Shown here: positions 7,974-15,582 of the stretch, piece after piece | Layout: each line of letters opens with the position of its first letter | Numbering within the stretch: the first letter of the stretch is position 1 | Assembly (NCBI GenBank): GCA_000158155.1 | Contig: DS999406.1 | Location: 76,084 to 140,083, forward strand | DNA from: a gamma proteobacterium NOR5-3 | Lineage (GTDB): Bacteria > Pseudomonadota > Gammaproteobacteria > Pseudomonadales > Halieaceae | DNA length: 64,000 nucleotides | Reading direction: 5' to 3' | The notes under the pieces: model-generated | The model's database searches: none | What the model was told of the DNA's origin: nothing | What the model saw: only the letters and a program-made list of their open reading frames with translations | Position numbers and translations under genes: made by a program

Positions 7974-9464
7974 CTATGGCTGGCGAAGCTGAAATAGAGT
8001 GTCGAGAAGATTGGCGTCGTCGAAGTGGCGACGCCCCACAAAGGCCGTGGGCTGACGGCCACGCTCGCGCATAGCCCCGGGCGAACGGATACCCATGGGC
8101 CACAAATAAAAGCGTTCACCGCGCTCGGTCCGCGGTACAAAACCATCGGGATCAAACAAACTTCTAAAACCCTGTGCGGATTGGCGTGAGTAAAGCTCCG
8201 AATAGTCCGCCAAGGTATAGCTGCGCTCAGTCACGTCCCTGGCGACCTTCGCAGGCCGGGTATACACCCGTTGAAGATAGTGCGCGCCGCTGCTCAATCG
8301 CAACACAGGTGCCGACGCAGGCGGAGCCTTTTGGGGAAGCAGGGGTGGCTCCCTAAGCCTGGCATTTTCGGGCCGCGCCTCCACCCGATCACTCAAAAAA
8401 AACTGCTGGTAGCAGCCACAGGGATGAATACTGTCGTACAGCAGCACCTCGCCGGCACTATCGAGCGTGACGCGCCAAACCAAACCATCCAATACCCCGG
8501 ACAAACTATCCATGGCATGCTCTGGCGGTCGCTCGGCAAACCAGAACACGTAGTTCAGCTGCAGTCGTAACTCACCAGCAAAAGGCATCAGGCTCGCGTA
8601 GTAATAAGCGTAGCTTGATTCAGTCGCAACGCCGGGATAGCCACTTTGGTCAAAGTAGGGCTCGCCGGGTATGTCATAAACTCCGGACTCATCAATCTCC
8701 AGACCGGGTGCGTGTTGTACAAAAAGATCCTTAAGTGCAGTCGCTGATCGCTGGTCCAATCGCAGACCCAGACTGTCGCGAGCTATTTCGATAAGGGGTG
8801 TCGTTTCCGCCTGGGTGGATTTCCCTGGCTGCGTCGGTTCCGGGAGCGCATAGCGCACCAGGCGACCGCTTTGGGGGATTTCGCTCAAAGGCTGCGCATA
8901 ACTGTCATAAATGCTGTTTTGCAATGACTGAACGCCCAGCCCTGCAAAAATAGAACTTAAGGGGTACAAACCCAGAATACGGCGAGACAACAGATAGTCG
9001 TCATCGACCTTCACGGCACTGCGCAGGGCCTGCCAATCCAGCGCCGGATCATGGGCCGCAAGCGAATGTGCCACGTCGCAGCTTTGCAGACCGGCATCCC
9101 AATGGTCGGGAAGCGGCGCGAAGGCGCTGCTATCGAGAAGCATGCGCTGCAACAACTGGCGTCGTGCGAGACCCGCAGCCTGCAAACGCGCCAACCAATC
9201 TGCGCGCTGCTGCAAACTTAGGCGCCCGGGATCGAAACTTGCCAAGCTACGGTTTGTCCCCAGAGAAGGAAAGCCCGGAACCCGACGCGGGTCGCTCAGC
9301 GCTATACCGCGCTGCGCCGCAAGCTCTTCGAGAGCGACATATCGGGCATCACAGCTGCCAGGTGTCGGGGGTGGTGAAACGCTGGCACAGGCCGAGAGTC
9401 CCAGAAGTACAAAAGGCAAAAAGAGTCGCTGTACGACTGCTCTACTGACCAAAAACGCAGGCAT
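7974..9464 (-). CDS. Large lipoprotein of unknown function
   Basis: A 496-residue protein with a type II signal peptide (LFLPFVLLGLSAC, lipid-modified Cys about residue 26). I do not recognise the family. Visible features: an Asp/Leu-rich N-terminal half, a Tyr-rich stretch 'ATESSYAYYYASLMPFAG', and a beta-rich section 'LNYVFWFAERPPEHAMDSLSGVLDGLVWRV' followed by 'YDSIHPCGCYQQFFLSD'. The C-C pair in that last segment is notable. The C-terminus carries 'TERGERFYLWPMGIRSPGAMRERGRQPTAFVGRRHFDDANLL', which looks like a conserved block. Probably outer-membrane anchored; no neighbour suggests a pathway. The next exported gene lies 62 bases upstream on the same strand. Confidence 0.8.
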   Translation of the reverse strand: MPAFLVSRAVVQRLFLPFVLLGLSACASVSPPPTPGSCDARYVALEELAAQRGIALSDPRRVPGFPSLGTNRSLASFDPGRLSLQQRADWLARLQAAGLARRQLLQRMLLDSSAFAPLPDHWDAGLQSCDVAHSLAAHDPALDWQALRSAVKVDDDYLLSRRILGLYPLSSIFAGLGVQSLQNSIYDSYAQPLSEIPQSGRLVRYALPEPTQPGKSTQAETTPLIEIARDSLGLRLDQRSATALKDLFVQHAPGLEIDESGVYDIPGEPYFDQSGYPGVATESSYAYYYASLMPFAGELRLQLNYVFWFAERPPEHAMDSLSGVLDGLVWRVTLDSAGEVLLYDSIHPCGCYQQFFLSDRVEARPENARLREPPLLPQKAPPASAPVLRLSSGAHYLQRVYTRPAKVARDVTERSYTLADYSELYSRQSAQGFRSLFDPDGFVPRTERGERFYLWPMGIRSPGAMRERGRQPTAFVGRRHFDDANLLDTLFQLRQP

Positions 9465-9526
9465 CTGCGCTCTATGGCTCTGGGAAGAGCTGATGGGACG
9501 CTCTGCCCGGCAGTGTCCCCACAGAC

Positions 9527-9964
9527 TTACTGCTCTTCTTTTTTACTCTGACGCTGCCGCTCATAAGGCTTCTGCGTGGGAGAACCGGACATACTGCGAA
9601 AAGTGAGACCACCAACGCTCCAGCTACCGTCATCCGTTTCTTGTGCTTCACCACCCGTGTCCGGAGTGTCTGATCCCTGCTTAGGCTGAGTACCGGCTTC
9701 ATCCGACGCGGCACCGACGGCACTGATGCTCATAGCCTCTCCAGCGCTTTGGGGCGTTGCGCCGTAGCGCCCGGACTGCGCTTTGATGCAAGCGGAGCCC
9801 GCCGCCGCACGCACCAGATTTTGCACATCGTCGCTCCACCAGCCATCTGCGCCCGCGCGCATTTCAGCAACAGTATCGGCAACGACCTCGGCGCAGGGAT
9901 CGGCAAAGCCTGCTATTGGCAGCAGGCAAAGCGCACCGGCCGTGACGGATAAAACATTTCGCAT
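9527..9964 (-). CDS. Small exported protein, function unknown
   Basis: A 145-residue protein with a Sec signal peptide (cleavage probable after GFA, residue 21). The mature N-terminus 'DPCAEVVADTVAEMRAGADGWWSDDVQNLVRAAAGSACIKAQSGRY' has two cysteines that could pair; the C-terminal half is low-complexity, rich in Ser, Gly, Thr, Gln and Lys. I do not recognise a family. Same strand as the large lipoprotein downstream (62-base gap), so they may share a transcript. Confidence 0.72.
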   Translation of the reverse strand: MRNVLSVTAGALCLLPIAGFADPCAEVVADTVAEMRAGADGWWSDDVQNLVRAAAGSACIKAQSGRYGATPQSAGEAMSISAVGAASDEAGTQPKQGSDTPDTGGEAQETDDGSWSVGGLTFRSMSGSPTQKPYERQRQSKKEEQ

Positions 9965-10168
9965 GAGCTATTCCCCGCAGACAAAGACCAAGAGTATAGC
10001 CGAGCTCTTCTTTTGCGAAAGCGCAGCTGGGTAGATAAACCAGCAACGCACCAAGATGAGGCGCAGCGCTCCAGAATGCGACTATTCCAGCGCTTTCACG
10101 CGACGCGTTTACCTGCTGGGACCACCGATATTAAATTTAATGACACAAAACTCGGGGATATTTCACTT

Positions 10169-10187
10169 CTGGTCTGGTTCTTGCTGA
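10169..10187 (+). promoter_or_regulatory. Possible sigma-54 promoter upstream of the TorF-type porin gene
   Basis: TGGTCTGGTTCTTGCT has GG and GC separated by the ten bases expected for a -24/-12 element, and the TTGC half is perfect; the TGGCAC half matches at TGG only. It lies about 90 bases upstream of the ATG at 10273, within the 308-base gap 9965-10272. Nothing else convincing was seen in that gap. TorF-type proteins are often linked to nitrogen-regulated genes, which makes the idea reasonable but unproven. Confidence 0.3.
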
Positions 10188-10272
10188 TGCAGTAGTGGGC
10201 AACGGTATAGCGGGCCCTTCACGCGCCCGCACACCATGCACCGCAAACAACTTTCAGGGTAGAGGAATATCC

Positions 10273-11001
10273 ATGCAAAACATGCAAAATCTTAAGCGTT
10301 TTGCCGCGCTTACCGCACTGGCTGGCTGTGCATTTATTGCACCAACACAGGCCGGAGAGCTGAGCGCCAATGCCTCCGTCACCAACAACTATATCTGGCG
10401 AGGACTGACCCAGACCGAAAACAACTCAGCGGTTCAGGGTGGCATCGACTATTCGGCCGATAGCGGCTTCTACGTGGGCACCTGGGTGTCTAACGTTAAT
10501 TACGGCCCATCAGACGTTTATTCCTATGAGCACGACGTTTATGGCGGCTACGCCTTTGAGGCGGGCGGCGTAAGTTGGGATGTGGGTTATCTGTATTACA
10601 ACTACGACAAAGAAGCCGAATTTGACTTTGGAGAAGTGTACTTACGGGCAGGCATTGGCGGATTTAGCGCCGCGGCCTATGTGCTGACCAATACCGAGGC
10701 TGACGAAGCACCCGGACAGGACTTCGGCGCGGGAGGCACCTATTACCTGTCAGCAGACTACGGCTTTGAAGTAGGTGATGGCATTGGCATTGGCTTGCAC
10801 GTGGGTTATCACGATGGCGATTTCGCCGAAGCCTTCAACGGTTCTGACGGTGGATACTACGACTACAACATCAGCCTCTCCAAAGGCGGCTTTGGCTTTA
10901 TGTTCACCGATACGAACGTGAGCGGACCAGCCGCAGAGGGCGGCTACGATAACGACCAGTACAAGGTCGTGGTCTCTTACTCAGTAGATATCGAGCTCTA
11001 A
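10273..11001 (+). CDS. TorF-family putative porin (Gcw_chp)
   Basis: A 242-residue outer-membrane beta-barrel-type protein: Sec signal peptide ending APTQAG, then 'LSANASVTNNYIWRGLTQTENNSAVQGGIDYS', the family's signature opening, alternating Tyr/Gly-rich strands, and a C-terminal strand ending 'YKVVVSYSVDIEL'. Members are annotated as TorF-family putative porins; the transported compound is not established. ATG 10273 has an AGAGG site seven to eight bases upstream; the longer frame from 10195 would bury the signal peptide. Monocistronic. Confidence 0.9.
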   Translation: MQNMQNLKRFAALTALAGCAFIAPTQAGELSANASVTNNYIWRGLTQTENNSAVQGGIDYSADSGFYVGTWVSNVNYGPSDVYSYEHDVYGGYAFEAGGVSWDVGYLYYNYDKEAEFDFGEVYLRAGIGGFSAAAYVLTNTEADEAPGQDFGAGGTYYLSADYGFEVGDGIGIGLHVGYHDGDFAEAFNGSDGGYYDYNISLSKGGFGFMFTDTNVSGPAAEGGYDNDQYKVVVSYSVDIEL

Positions 11002-11040
11002 GGCAAAACATCAGGTTCACCAGGAACTTGGCCGCCCCGA

Positions 11041-11499
11041 TCACCGGACATTCTCCGGCGGTCGTGGCGGCATTTTTGCACTCTGCCCACGCTGCAAAGC
11101 AGCTCTGGCCAATGCTATACGCTGATCTTTAGGCAACTCTGCCGACACCTCCACCAGGTTCTTGTGAATCAGCGCCTGATAGCGCTCACTGACCTCGCGG
11201 GATTTCTCCAGTGCCAGTGCCAACACCTGAGGATCATAATCCTCGGCAGCGACGGCTTTGCGCACCGCCACCTGCGCTTTGCGCATATCTTCCCGCAAGG
11301 GACGCACTTCTGACAGCTGAGCACGCATCTGTCCCCGCAAACGTCGCTGGGTTTCCGGTGAAAGCTGCTCTGTGGCCCAGGCCATAGGTGGCGGCTCGGG
11401 GCGAGCGCCGCGATGATTGCCGATAAAATACCCCGCAATAAGCAGATTGACCGCCAGGGACATCAGCAGGCCCGCAAGTATCAGGCTGTGTCTATTCAT
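11041..11499 (-). CDS. Spy/CnrX-like periplasmic heavy-metal-sensor-type protein
   Basis: About 152 residues: one N-terminal membrane helix (LILAGLLMSLAVNLLIAGYFIG) and a helical periplasmic domain ('LSPETQRRLRGQMRAQLSEVRPLREDMRKAQVAVRKAVAAEDYDPQVLALALEKSREVSERYQ') matching the hairpin fold of Spy/CpxP/CnrX proteins. Family members act as chaperones or as periplasmic sensors that hold an anti-sigma factor. ATG 11499 has a GAGGG site eight bases upstream and overlaps the anti-sigma stop; a GTG at 11508 is the alternative. Last gene of the EF-hand/sigma/anti-sigma operon, so it probably modulates that sigma factor or is its output. Confidence 0.85.
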   Translation of the reverse strand: MNRHSLILAGLLMSLAVNLLIAGYFIGNHRGARPEPPPMAWATEQLSPETQRRLRGQMRAQLSEVRPLREDMRKAQVAVRKAVAAEDYDPQVLALALEKSREVSERYQALIHKNLVEVSAELPKDQRIALARAALQRGQSAKMPPRPPENVR

Positions 11500-11920
11500 A
11501 CCAATCACCCTCGGTTGCGGTCAGAAGCAGGCTTCGTTCCTGCAACTCCCAGTCTGTCACCACATCAGTTGAAACAAGCTTTTGTGACTCCACACCCAAA
11601 GCCAGACCCAATACCAGAGGCAGCGCTGCGGCCATGGCCGGACGCCACCACAGTTGGGGCATGGGCGGCAGCAGCCAGTTCAACATCCGATCGAGCGCCG
11701 ACGAAGGCAGCGCCTCAAGAATCCGCTGCTCAAGGTCAACTTCGGCTGGAATGAAGCTGTCCAAGATAAGGTCCAGTTCCCGGGCTTCAAACAACTGCCG
11801 ACGCAGCTCTGGAAAATCATCCAGACAGCTACGCATAGCCTGCCGCTGATCTTCCGGCCAGCGCTCTTCCCGCGCACCATAGGTATCCAGTAGCTCCTGA
11901 AGTCGTTCAGGACTCATCAT
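11492..11920 (-). CDS. Anti-sigma-factor-like membrane protein
   Basis: A 142-residue protein with a cytosolic N-terminal half ('MMSPERLQELLDTYGAREERWPEDQRQAMRSCLDDFPELRRQLFEARELD'), one transmembrane helix (about 93-108, MAAALPLVLGLALGV) and a short periplasmic tail. Layout, size and position immediately after an ECF sigma gene (14-base overlap) argue for an anti-sigma role, although no zinc-binding HxxxCxxC is visible. The tail is short, so the downstream Spy-like protein may supply the sensing part. Identity is by context more than by sequence. Confidence 0.8.
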   Translation of the reverse strand: MMSPERLQELLDTYGAREERWPEDQRQAMRSCLDDFPELRRQLFEARELDLILDSFIPAEVDLEQRILEALPSSALDRMLNWLLPPMPQLWWRPAMAAALPLVLGLALGVESQKLVSTDVVTDWELQERSLLLTATEGDWYE

Positions 11921-12455
11921 TGCTTAGCAACTCCTCTTTCAGGCGACGTCTTGCCCTGGCCAACAGCGACTCAAGAGCATCCACCGATACTTCCACAATT
12001 TTTGCCGCATCACGATTAGACAAACCCTGGTAATGACACAGCAACAAAGCACTGCGCTGGCGTTCCGGAAGCGCCTGAAGCGCCCTGCGCACCCGCCAGG
12101 CGGACTCCATGGCTTCGATGTCACCGTCAGGACCGTTGCTTACTGACTCGAGCCGGGCTTCATCGTCCGTAAATTCCATGCGCGCATTGCGCCTGAAACT
12201 ATCGACACACAGATTGTGTGCAATGTTGTGCAACCATGTTGTGAGGCGTGCCGCAGCGCTGTTAAAGCTGGCGGCGCGGGTCCACAAACGCAGAAAAGTC
12301 TCCTGCACGATGTCGTCCGCCGCACTCACGTCGGATAGCATCCTTCTGGCGTAGCTCGACAAGGGGCGCTGATGTTGCTCCACCAAAAGGGCAAACGCCG
12401 CCCGATCACCCCTGGCGACACGTCCAACAAGCAGTGCCTCTTGCTCTCGATCCAT
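11907..12455 (-). CDS. ECF-type RNA polymerase sigma factor
   Basis: A 182-residue sigma-70 family protein with region 2 ('FALLVEQHQRPLSSYARRMLSDVSAADDIVQETFLRLWTRAASFN', including the DIVQETFLRLW core-binding/-10 segment) and region 4 ('LQALPERQRSALLLCHYQGLSNRDAAKIVEVSVDALESLLARARRRLKE', the -35 helix-turn-helix). No regions 1 or 3, hence ECF class. Lies between an EF-hand protein gene (21-base gap) and its probable anti-sigma. Likely controls envelope or metal stress genes and probably its own operon, whose promoter should be in 12927-13055. Confidence 0.95.
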   Translation of the reverse strand: MDREQEALLVGRVARGDRAAFALLVEQHQRPLSSYARRMLSDVSAADDIVQETFLRLWTRAASFNSAAARLTTWLHNIAHNLCVDSFRRNARMEFTDDEARLESVSNGPDGDIEAMESAWRVRRALQALPERQRSALLLCHYQGLSNRDAAKIVEVSVDALESLLARARRRLKEELLSNDES

Positions 12456-12476
12456 AAAACCTGTGTCTTAGGGGCT

Positions 12477-12926
12477 TCAGGGTTGTTCAGTATCTTGCCT
12501 GGCGTCACGCTTACGACGCTCACCTCGCTTATCATGCATTGCCCTGGCTTCCTCTTCGCTAACAAAGCCGTCGCCGTTGGCATCCATGCGCGTAAAGATA
12601 TGATCCTGTACTTCCACCGAACTCACAACGCCGTTGCCATCGCTATCCATAGCGTCAAACATCTTTGGCATCTGCGCCTGACGCTCCCCGGCAGCTTCAA
12701 CCGCTGCAAGCATTTCTTCGCGGGTCAGCTCCCCGTCCCCGTTCGCGTCGGCGCGCTCAAACATTTTGGGGCCACCGCGGTGCCGGGGCGGTTTAAATTC
12801 ATCACGACTGATCTGTCCGTCGCCATCTGCATCCATACTCAGAATGCCGCCGTTGGGTTGAGACAGAGCCGCCATTGACGCTAAAAGCGCGGTAAGGCCG
12901 GTAGCGAGGAATACTGTTTTTTTCAT
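12477..12926 (-). CDS. Exported EF-hand calcium-binding protein
   Basis: A 149-residue periplasmic protein: signal peptide (MKKTVFLATGLTALLASMAALSQ) and four EF-hand loops, DADGDGQISRDE, DANGDGELTREE, DSDGNGVVSSVE and DANGDGFVSEEE, each with the Asp/Asn and Glu (or near-equivalent) ligand positions. The C-terminus is Arg/Lys-rich (KRGERRKRDAR). Probably binds Ca2+ in the periplasm. ATG 12926 has AGGAG seven bases upstream. First gene of the operon with the sigma, anti-sigma and Spy-like genes, so calcium or another divalent cation may be the signal; that link is inference. Confidence 0.92.
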   Translation of the reverse strand: MKKTVFLATGLTALLASMAALSQPNGGILSMDADGDGQISRDEFKPPRHRGGPKMFERADANGDGELTREEMLAAVEAAGERQAQMPKMFDAMDSDGNGVVSSVEVQDHIFTRMDANGDGFVSEEEARAMHDKRGERRKRDARQDTEQP

Positions 12927-13055
12927 GGTGTTTCTCCTGATCACTAAAAACGATGAATGTCAGCCAGTCATACGTTCGAGAAACCAGAATCCGTCGCCAC
13001 TGAAAACGTTGCGACACAACTTGTGATTCTGCCGCCTCGGCACTAAGTTAGCGAT

Positions 13056-13679
13056 ATGACACATACACCCAGACCAGCGCTGCCAGAAATCGCCTGCTAC
13101 TTTGTGGCTGTGCTGCTGCTGGCCTTTGTGGCCAGCGTTTTTTTGCGCAGCGAAGTGCGGGCCGCACAGTCTATTGATGTCATGCCCGACATGCAGCTTT
13201 GGTCGGCCAGCCGAAAAGACGCCTATTTGCGCGCCATAGAGACTGAAGACGCCCGGGTCCTGGGCGTACTTCGAGCGCCATCACTGGGGCTGACCGTACC
13301 CGTCTACAGTAGCGCCAGCGACCTCAATCTGGATCGCGGCGCGGGCGTCATTGATGGCATGGCTTACCCCCATGAACCGGGCCACATTGGTATTGCAGGC
13401 CATCGGGACGGCTATTTCCGGCTTCTCAAGGACGTCACCGTCGGCGACAGCCTGATACTGGGTACCCTCAACGGAGAACGGCGTTTTATTGTTGAGGAGT
13501 TACAGATAATTGAGCCTGAAGAGCTGGATTACCTGCAGGAAACTGACGATGCCCGTTTGACTCTGGTGACCTGCTACCCATTTTACTTTGCGGGGAGCGC
13601 GCCGCAGCGCTTTCTCGTGCGCGCCGCACCGGCAAATCACACCACCACTCCATCTTCCCAAAAGGAGCAGCAACGATGA
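13056..13679 (+). CDS. Gram-negative class D-like sortase
   Basis: A 207-residue transpeptidase with an N-terminal membrane anchor (about 12-30) and the sortase core: catalytic His116 in 'GIAGHRDGYF', catalytic Cys173 in 'LTLVTCYPF' (the TLxTC motif) and Arg185 in 'PQRFLV'. Sortases cut an LPxTG-like signal and join the protein to an amine. Class is judged from size and motifs as D-like, or the related group called class GN in marine proteobacteria. Its TGA overlaps the ATG of the next gene (ATGA), whose product ends in a sorting-like signal, so that is the likely substrate. Sortases are uncommon in Gram-negatives, where the acceptor is generally unknown. Confidence 0.92.
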   Translation: MTHTPRPALPEIACYFVAVLLLAFVASVFLRSEVRAAQSIDVMPDMQLWSASRKDAYLRAIETEDARVLGVLRAPSLGLTVPVYSSASDLNLDRGAGVIDGMAYPHEPGHIGIAGHRDGYFRLLKDVTVGDSLILGTLNGERRFIVEELQIIEPEELDYLQETDDARLTLVTCYPFYFAGSAPQRFLVRAAPANHTTTPSSQKEQQR

Positions 13680-14239
13680 AAGCACATGTTATCGGCGCAG
13701 CGATCGCCATTGCGATGAGCGCCCAGAGTTGGGCGCAGGATGCTGCGCCAGGCTGCGATGACCTGGTTTGGTCAGCTCAGGTACTGGCCGCAAATCCCGA
13801 TATCGCGCTGTCGTGCAAGGGTGTATACGTCCGCAATAACCAGCTCTATGCGAAGGTCACCATCGAGCTGACCCGCGTGCGCGGCAATCGAATCACGTTT
13901 CGACCCGAGCACACCGACGGTAGCCAGGGAGCGCGGCGCAGTATTAGGGTCAGCAATAGCTGGAGGGCTGATATCGATGGGCGTGAATATCGAGCAGCCG
14001 AACTATCCCCCGGACAAAAGCTAAGCGTTTATATTCCTGAAGATCGTTTTGCCCTTGCGGTGGACGACGGTGATTTTGATGGCGACGAAGAACTGATCCG
14101 TATCGAAGAAGAGGCCACTGTTGTTGCCATGCCCAAAACAGCTTCTTCAGTCTATGCGACACTGGCAGCAGGCCTTGCCTTTTTAGGTCTGGGCGTAATC
14201 ATGACCACGCGACGCAGATTGCGGCGCGCGAAGGCTTGA
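13676..14239 (+). CDS. Putative sortase substrate with C-terminal sorting signal
   Basis: A 187-residue exported protein: signal peptide (cleavage near AQSWA, residue 20), a 130-residue mature domain I do not recognise (Cys27 and Cys47 may pair; acidic stretch 'DDGDFDGDEE' near 131-138), then MPKTA (152-156), a hydrophobic helix (158-177) and the basic tail RRRLRRAKA. That tripartite end is the layout of an LPxTG-type sorting signal; MPKTA is closest to the LPxTA form cut by class D sortases. It overlaps the sortase gene by four bases, so the enzyme and substrate are made together. Function of the mature domain unknown. Confidence 0.85.
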   Translation: MKAHVIGAAIAIAMSAQSWAQDAAPGCDDLVWSAQVLAANPDIALSCKGVYVRNNQLYAKVTIELTRVRGNRITFRPEHTDGSQGARRSIRVSNSWRADIDGREYRAAELSPGQKLSVYIPEDRFALAVDDGDFDGDEELIRIEEEATVVAMPKTASSVYATLAAGLAFLGLGVIMTTRRRLRRAKA

Positions 14240-14339
14240 ACTAGGATTCGAGCTTCGTTTATCAAAACTGCTGGTCACCTTGCAGTCAGAGCAGGGTTAG
14301 GTACGGACACTCAGCGGTTTTAACAAAAGAGCGACCAAC

Positions 14340-14840
14340 ATGTTTGAACGGAAAAATACCAAGCCACAGCCGCAGGACCCGAGTCCCGCGGCTACACCCA
14401 GGACGGAACCCGTCGTCAACAAAACAAGTACCGTTACCAAACGCCCAGAGGGAGTACTCGCAATGATCGGATCCAAGGTTAAAGTCAATGGCGACATTAT
14501 CAGTAGCGAAGATCTGCTGGTCGAGGGCGAAGTCACAGGCACGATCACGCTGTCTGAGAACGAGTTGGTGATCGGCACATCGGGACGGGTGCAGGCAAAT
14601 ATCAACGCAAAAACCGTGCGCATCGAGGGCGAGGTTAAAGGTGACGTAGACGGCAGTGAGCGGGTTGTCATCTGCGCCTCGGGTAACGTACAGGGTAATG
14701 TAAGCTCTCCCAGAGTGATGCTCGAAGACGGCGGCCGCTTCAAAGGCAGCATCGATATGGGTGGCAGCAAGCCCGCTAGCGCGGCCAAGCCGGCACCGGC
14801 CGTCGCCCCTGAGGTCCACACCATCGACAAGGCCGGTTAA
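14340..14840 (+). CDS. Bactofilin (polymer-forming cytoskeletal protein)
   Basis: A 166-residue bactofilin: disordered Pro/Thr-rich N-terminus, the beta-helical core from 'MIGSKVKVNGDIISSEDLLVEGEVTGTITL' through 'VRIEGEVKGDVDGSERVVICASGNVQGNVSSPRVMLEDGGRFKGSIDM', and an Ala/Pro-rich tail. Bactofilins assemble without nucleotide into filaments attached to the inner membrane and place cell-wall or envelope machinery. Nine bases separate it from the methyltransferase-like gene, so they are co-transcribed; it follows the sortase pair by 100 bases on the same strand. Confidence 0.93.
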   Translation: MFERKNTKPQPQDPSPAATPRTEPVVNKTSTVTKRPEGVLAMIGSKVKVNGDIISSEDLLVEGEVTGTITLSENELVIGTSGRVQANINAKTVRIEGEVKGDVDGSERVVICASGNVQGNVSSPRVMLEDGGRFKGSIDMGGSKPASAAKPAPAVAPEVHTIDKAG

Positions 14841-14849
14841 GTCACTCCG

Positions 14850-15509
14850 GTGATCGGCCTGCCCGGCAAAAAGTCCGATCGTAACGAGCCGCCGGAGACA
14901 GTCACAAGCCGGCTGCTACCGGTCATGCTCGACGAAAAGCGCCTCGCGTCCTTGGGAACACTGAATATTCTGGACTTTGGCCGTGCAAACAGCGGCAGTC
15001 TGGAGTTCTTTAATCAGTTTTCCTGTCGCCTGTGTGTGCTCGACGCCGCTGACAGCCTGTTGGAGTGGTCCGCAGGCCTTCAGACGCGCATGGAAGAACC
15101 GCCTTCCAACCAGCAGATGCAGCTGGAACTCAGTGGCTTACTGTCGTCCATGGGCGCTCACCGCTATGACCTGGTGTTCTTTTGGGACACGCTTAACCAT
15201 CTTCACGAGCATGCGCTGTGTGCATTTGCGGGTCTCATGCGGCGCTACCTCAGCGCAGACTGCCGCGGCCATGGCTTCATGCTGCACAAGCGCGGTACCC
15301 AACCAATGCTGAGGCACATGGGCATGGCGGGTGACAACCTGATCTCTGTGCACTCCCAGACGCCGGCAGTGCTCTACCCCCACAATCGCAAGGTGGTCAA
15401 CGACGCGCTGGGGCCGGATCTACGCATTGATCAAGGTGTACTTCACGGTGATGGCCACCTGGAATTTTTGCTCGTCAGCGACGCGGCAAAGGCGCAGGGC
15501 AAAAGATAG
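14850..15509 (+). CDS. Methyltransferase-fold protein, function unknown
   Basis: A 219-residue protein with a loose class I methyltransferase pattern: 'LNILDFGRANSGSLEFF' in place of the SAM-binding motif I, 'CRLCVLDAADSLLEW' with the acidic residue after strand 2, and 'YDLVFFWDTLNHL' for motif IV. Motif I is degenerate (DFGRANSG, not DxGxGxG), so it may bind SAM weakly or not at all. Starts at GTG 14850, nine bases after the bactofilin stop. The pairing suggests a role tied to the bactofilin scaffold, which is only context. Confidence 0.7.
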   Translation: MIGLPGKKSDRNEPPETVTSRLLPVMLDEKRLASLGTLNILDFGRANSGSLEFFNQFSCRLCVLDAADSLLEWSAGLQTRMEEPPSNQQMQLELSGLLSSMGAHRYDLVFFWDTLNHLHEHALCAFAGLMRRYLSADCRGHGFMLHKRGTQPMLRHMGMAGDNLISVHSQTPAVLYPHNRKVVNDALGPDLRIDQGVLHGDGHLEFLLVSDAAKAQGKR

Positions 15510-15582
15510 ATTCAGGCTATTGGGCAGCTCTTCGCGCTTTGCGTATACTCGATGATCGTCAGATATTTAGCGGTCACCCGGC

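Noticed and set aside
7952-7981. CAGCTTTGC...GCGAAGCTG inverted repeat between DUF4136 and the large lipoprotein
   Set aside because: One mismatch and no T-run on either strand; it might slow convergent transcription but is not a clear terminator.
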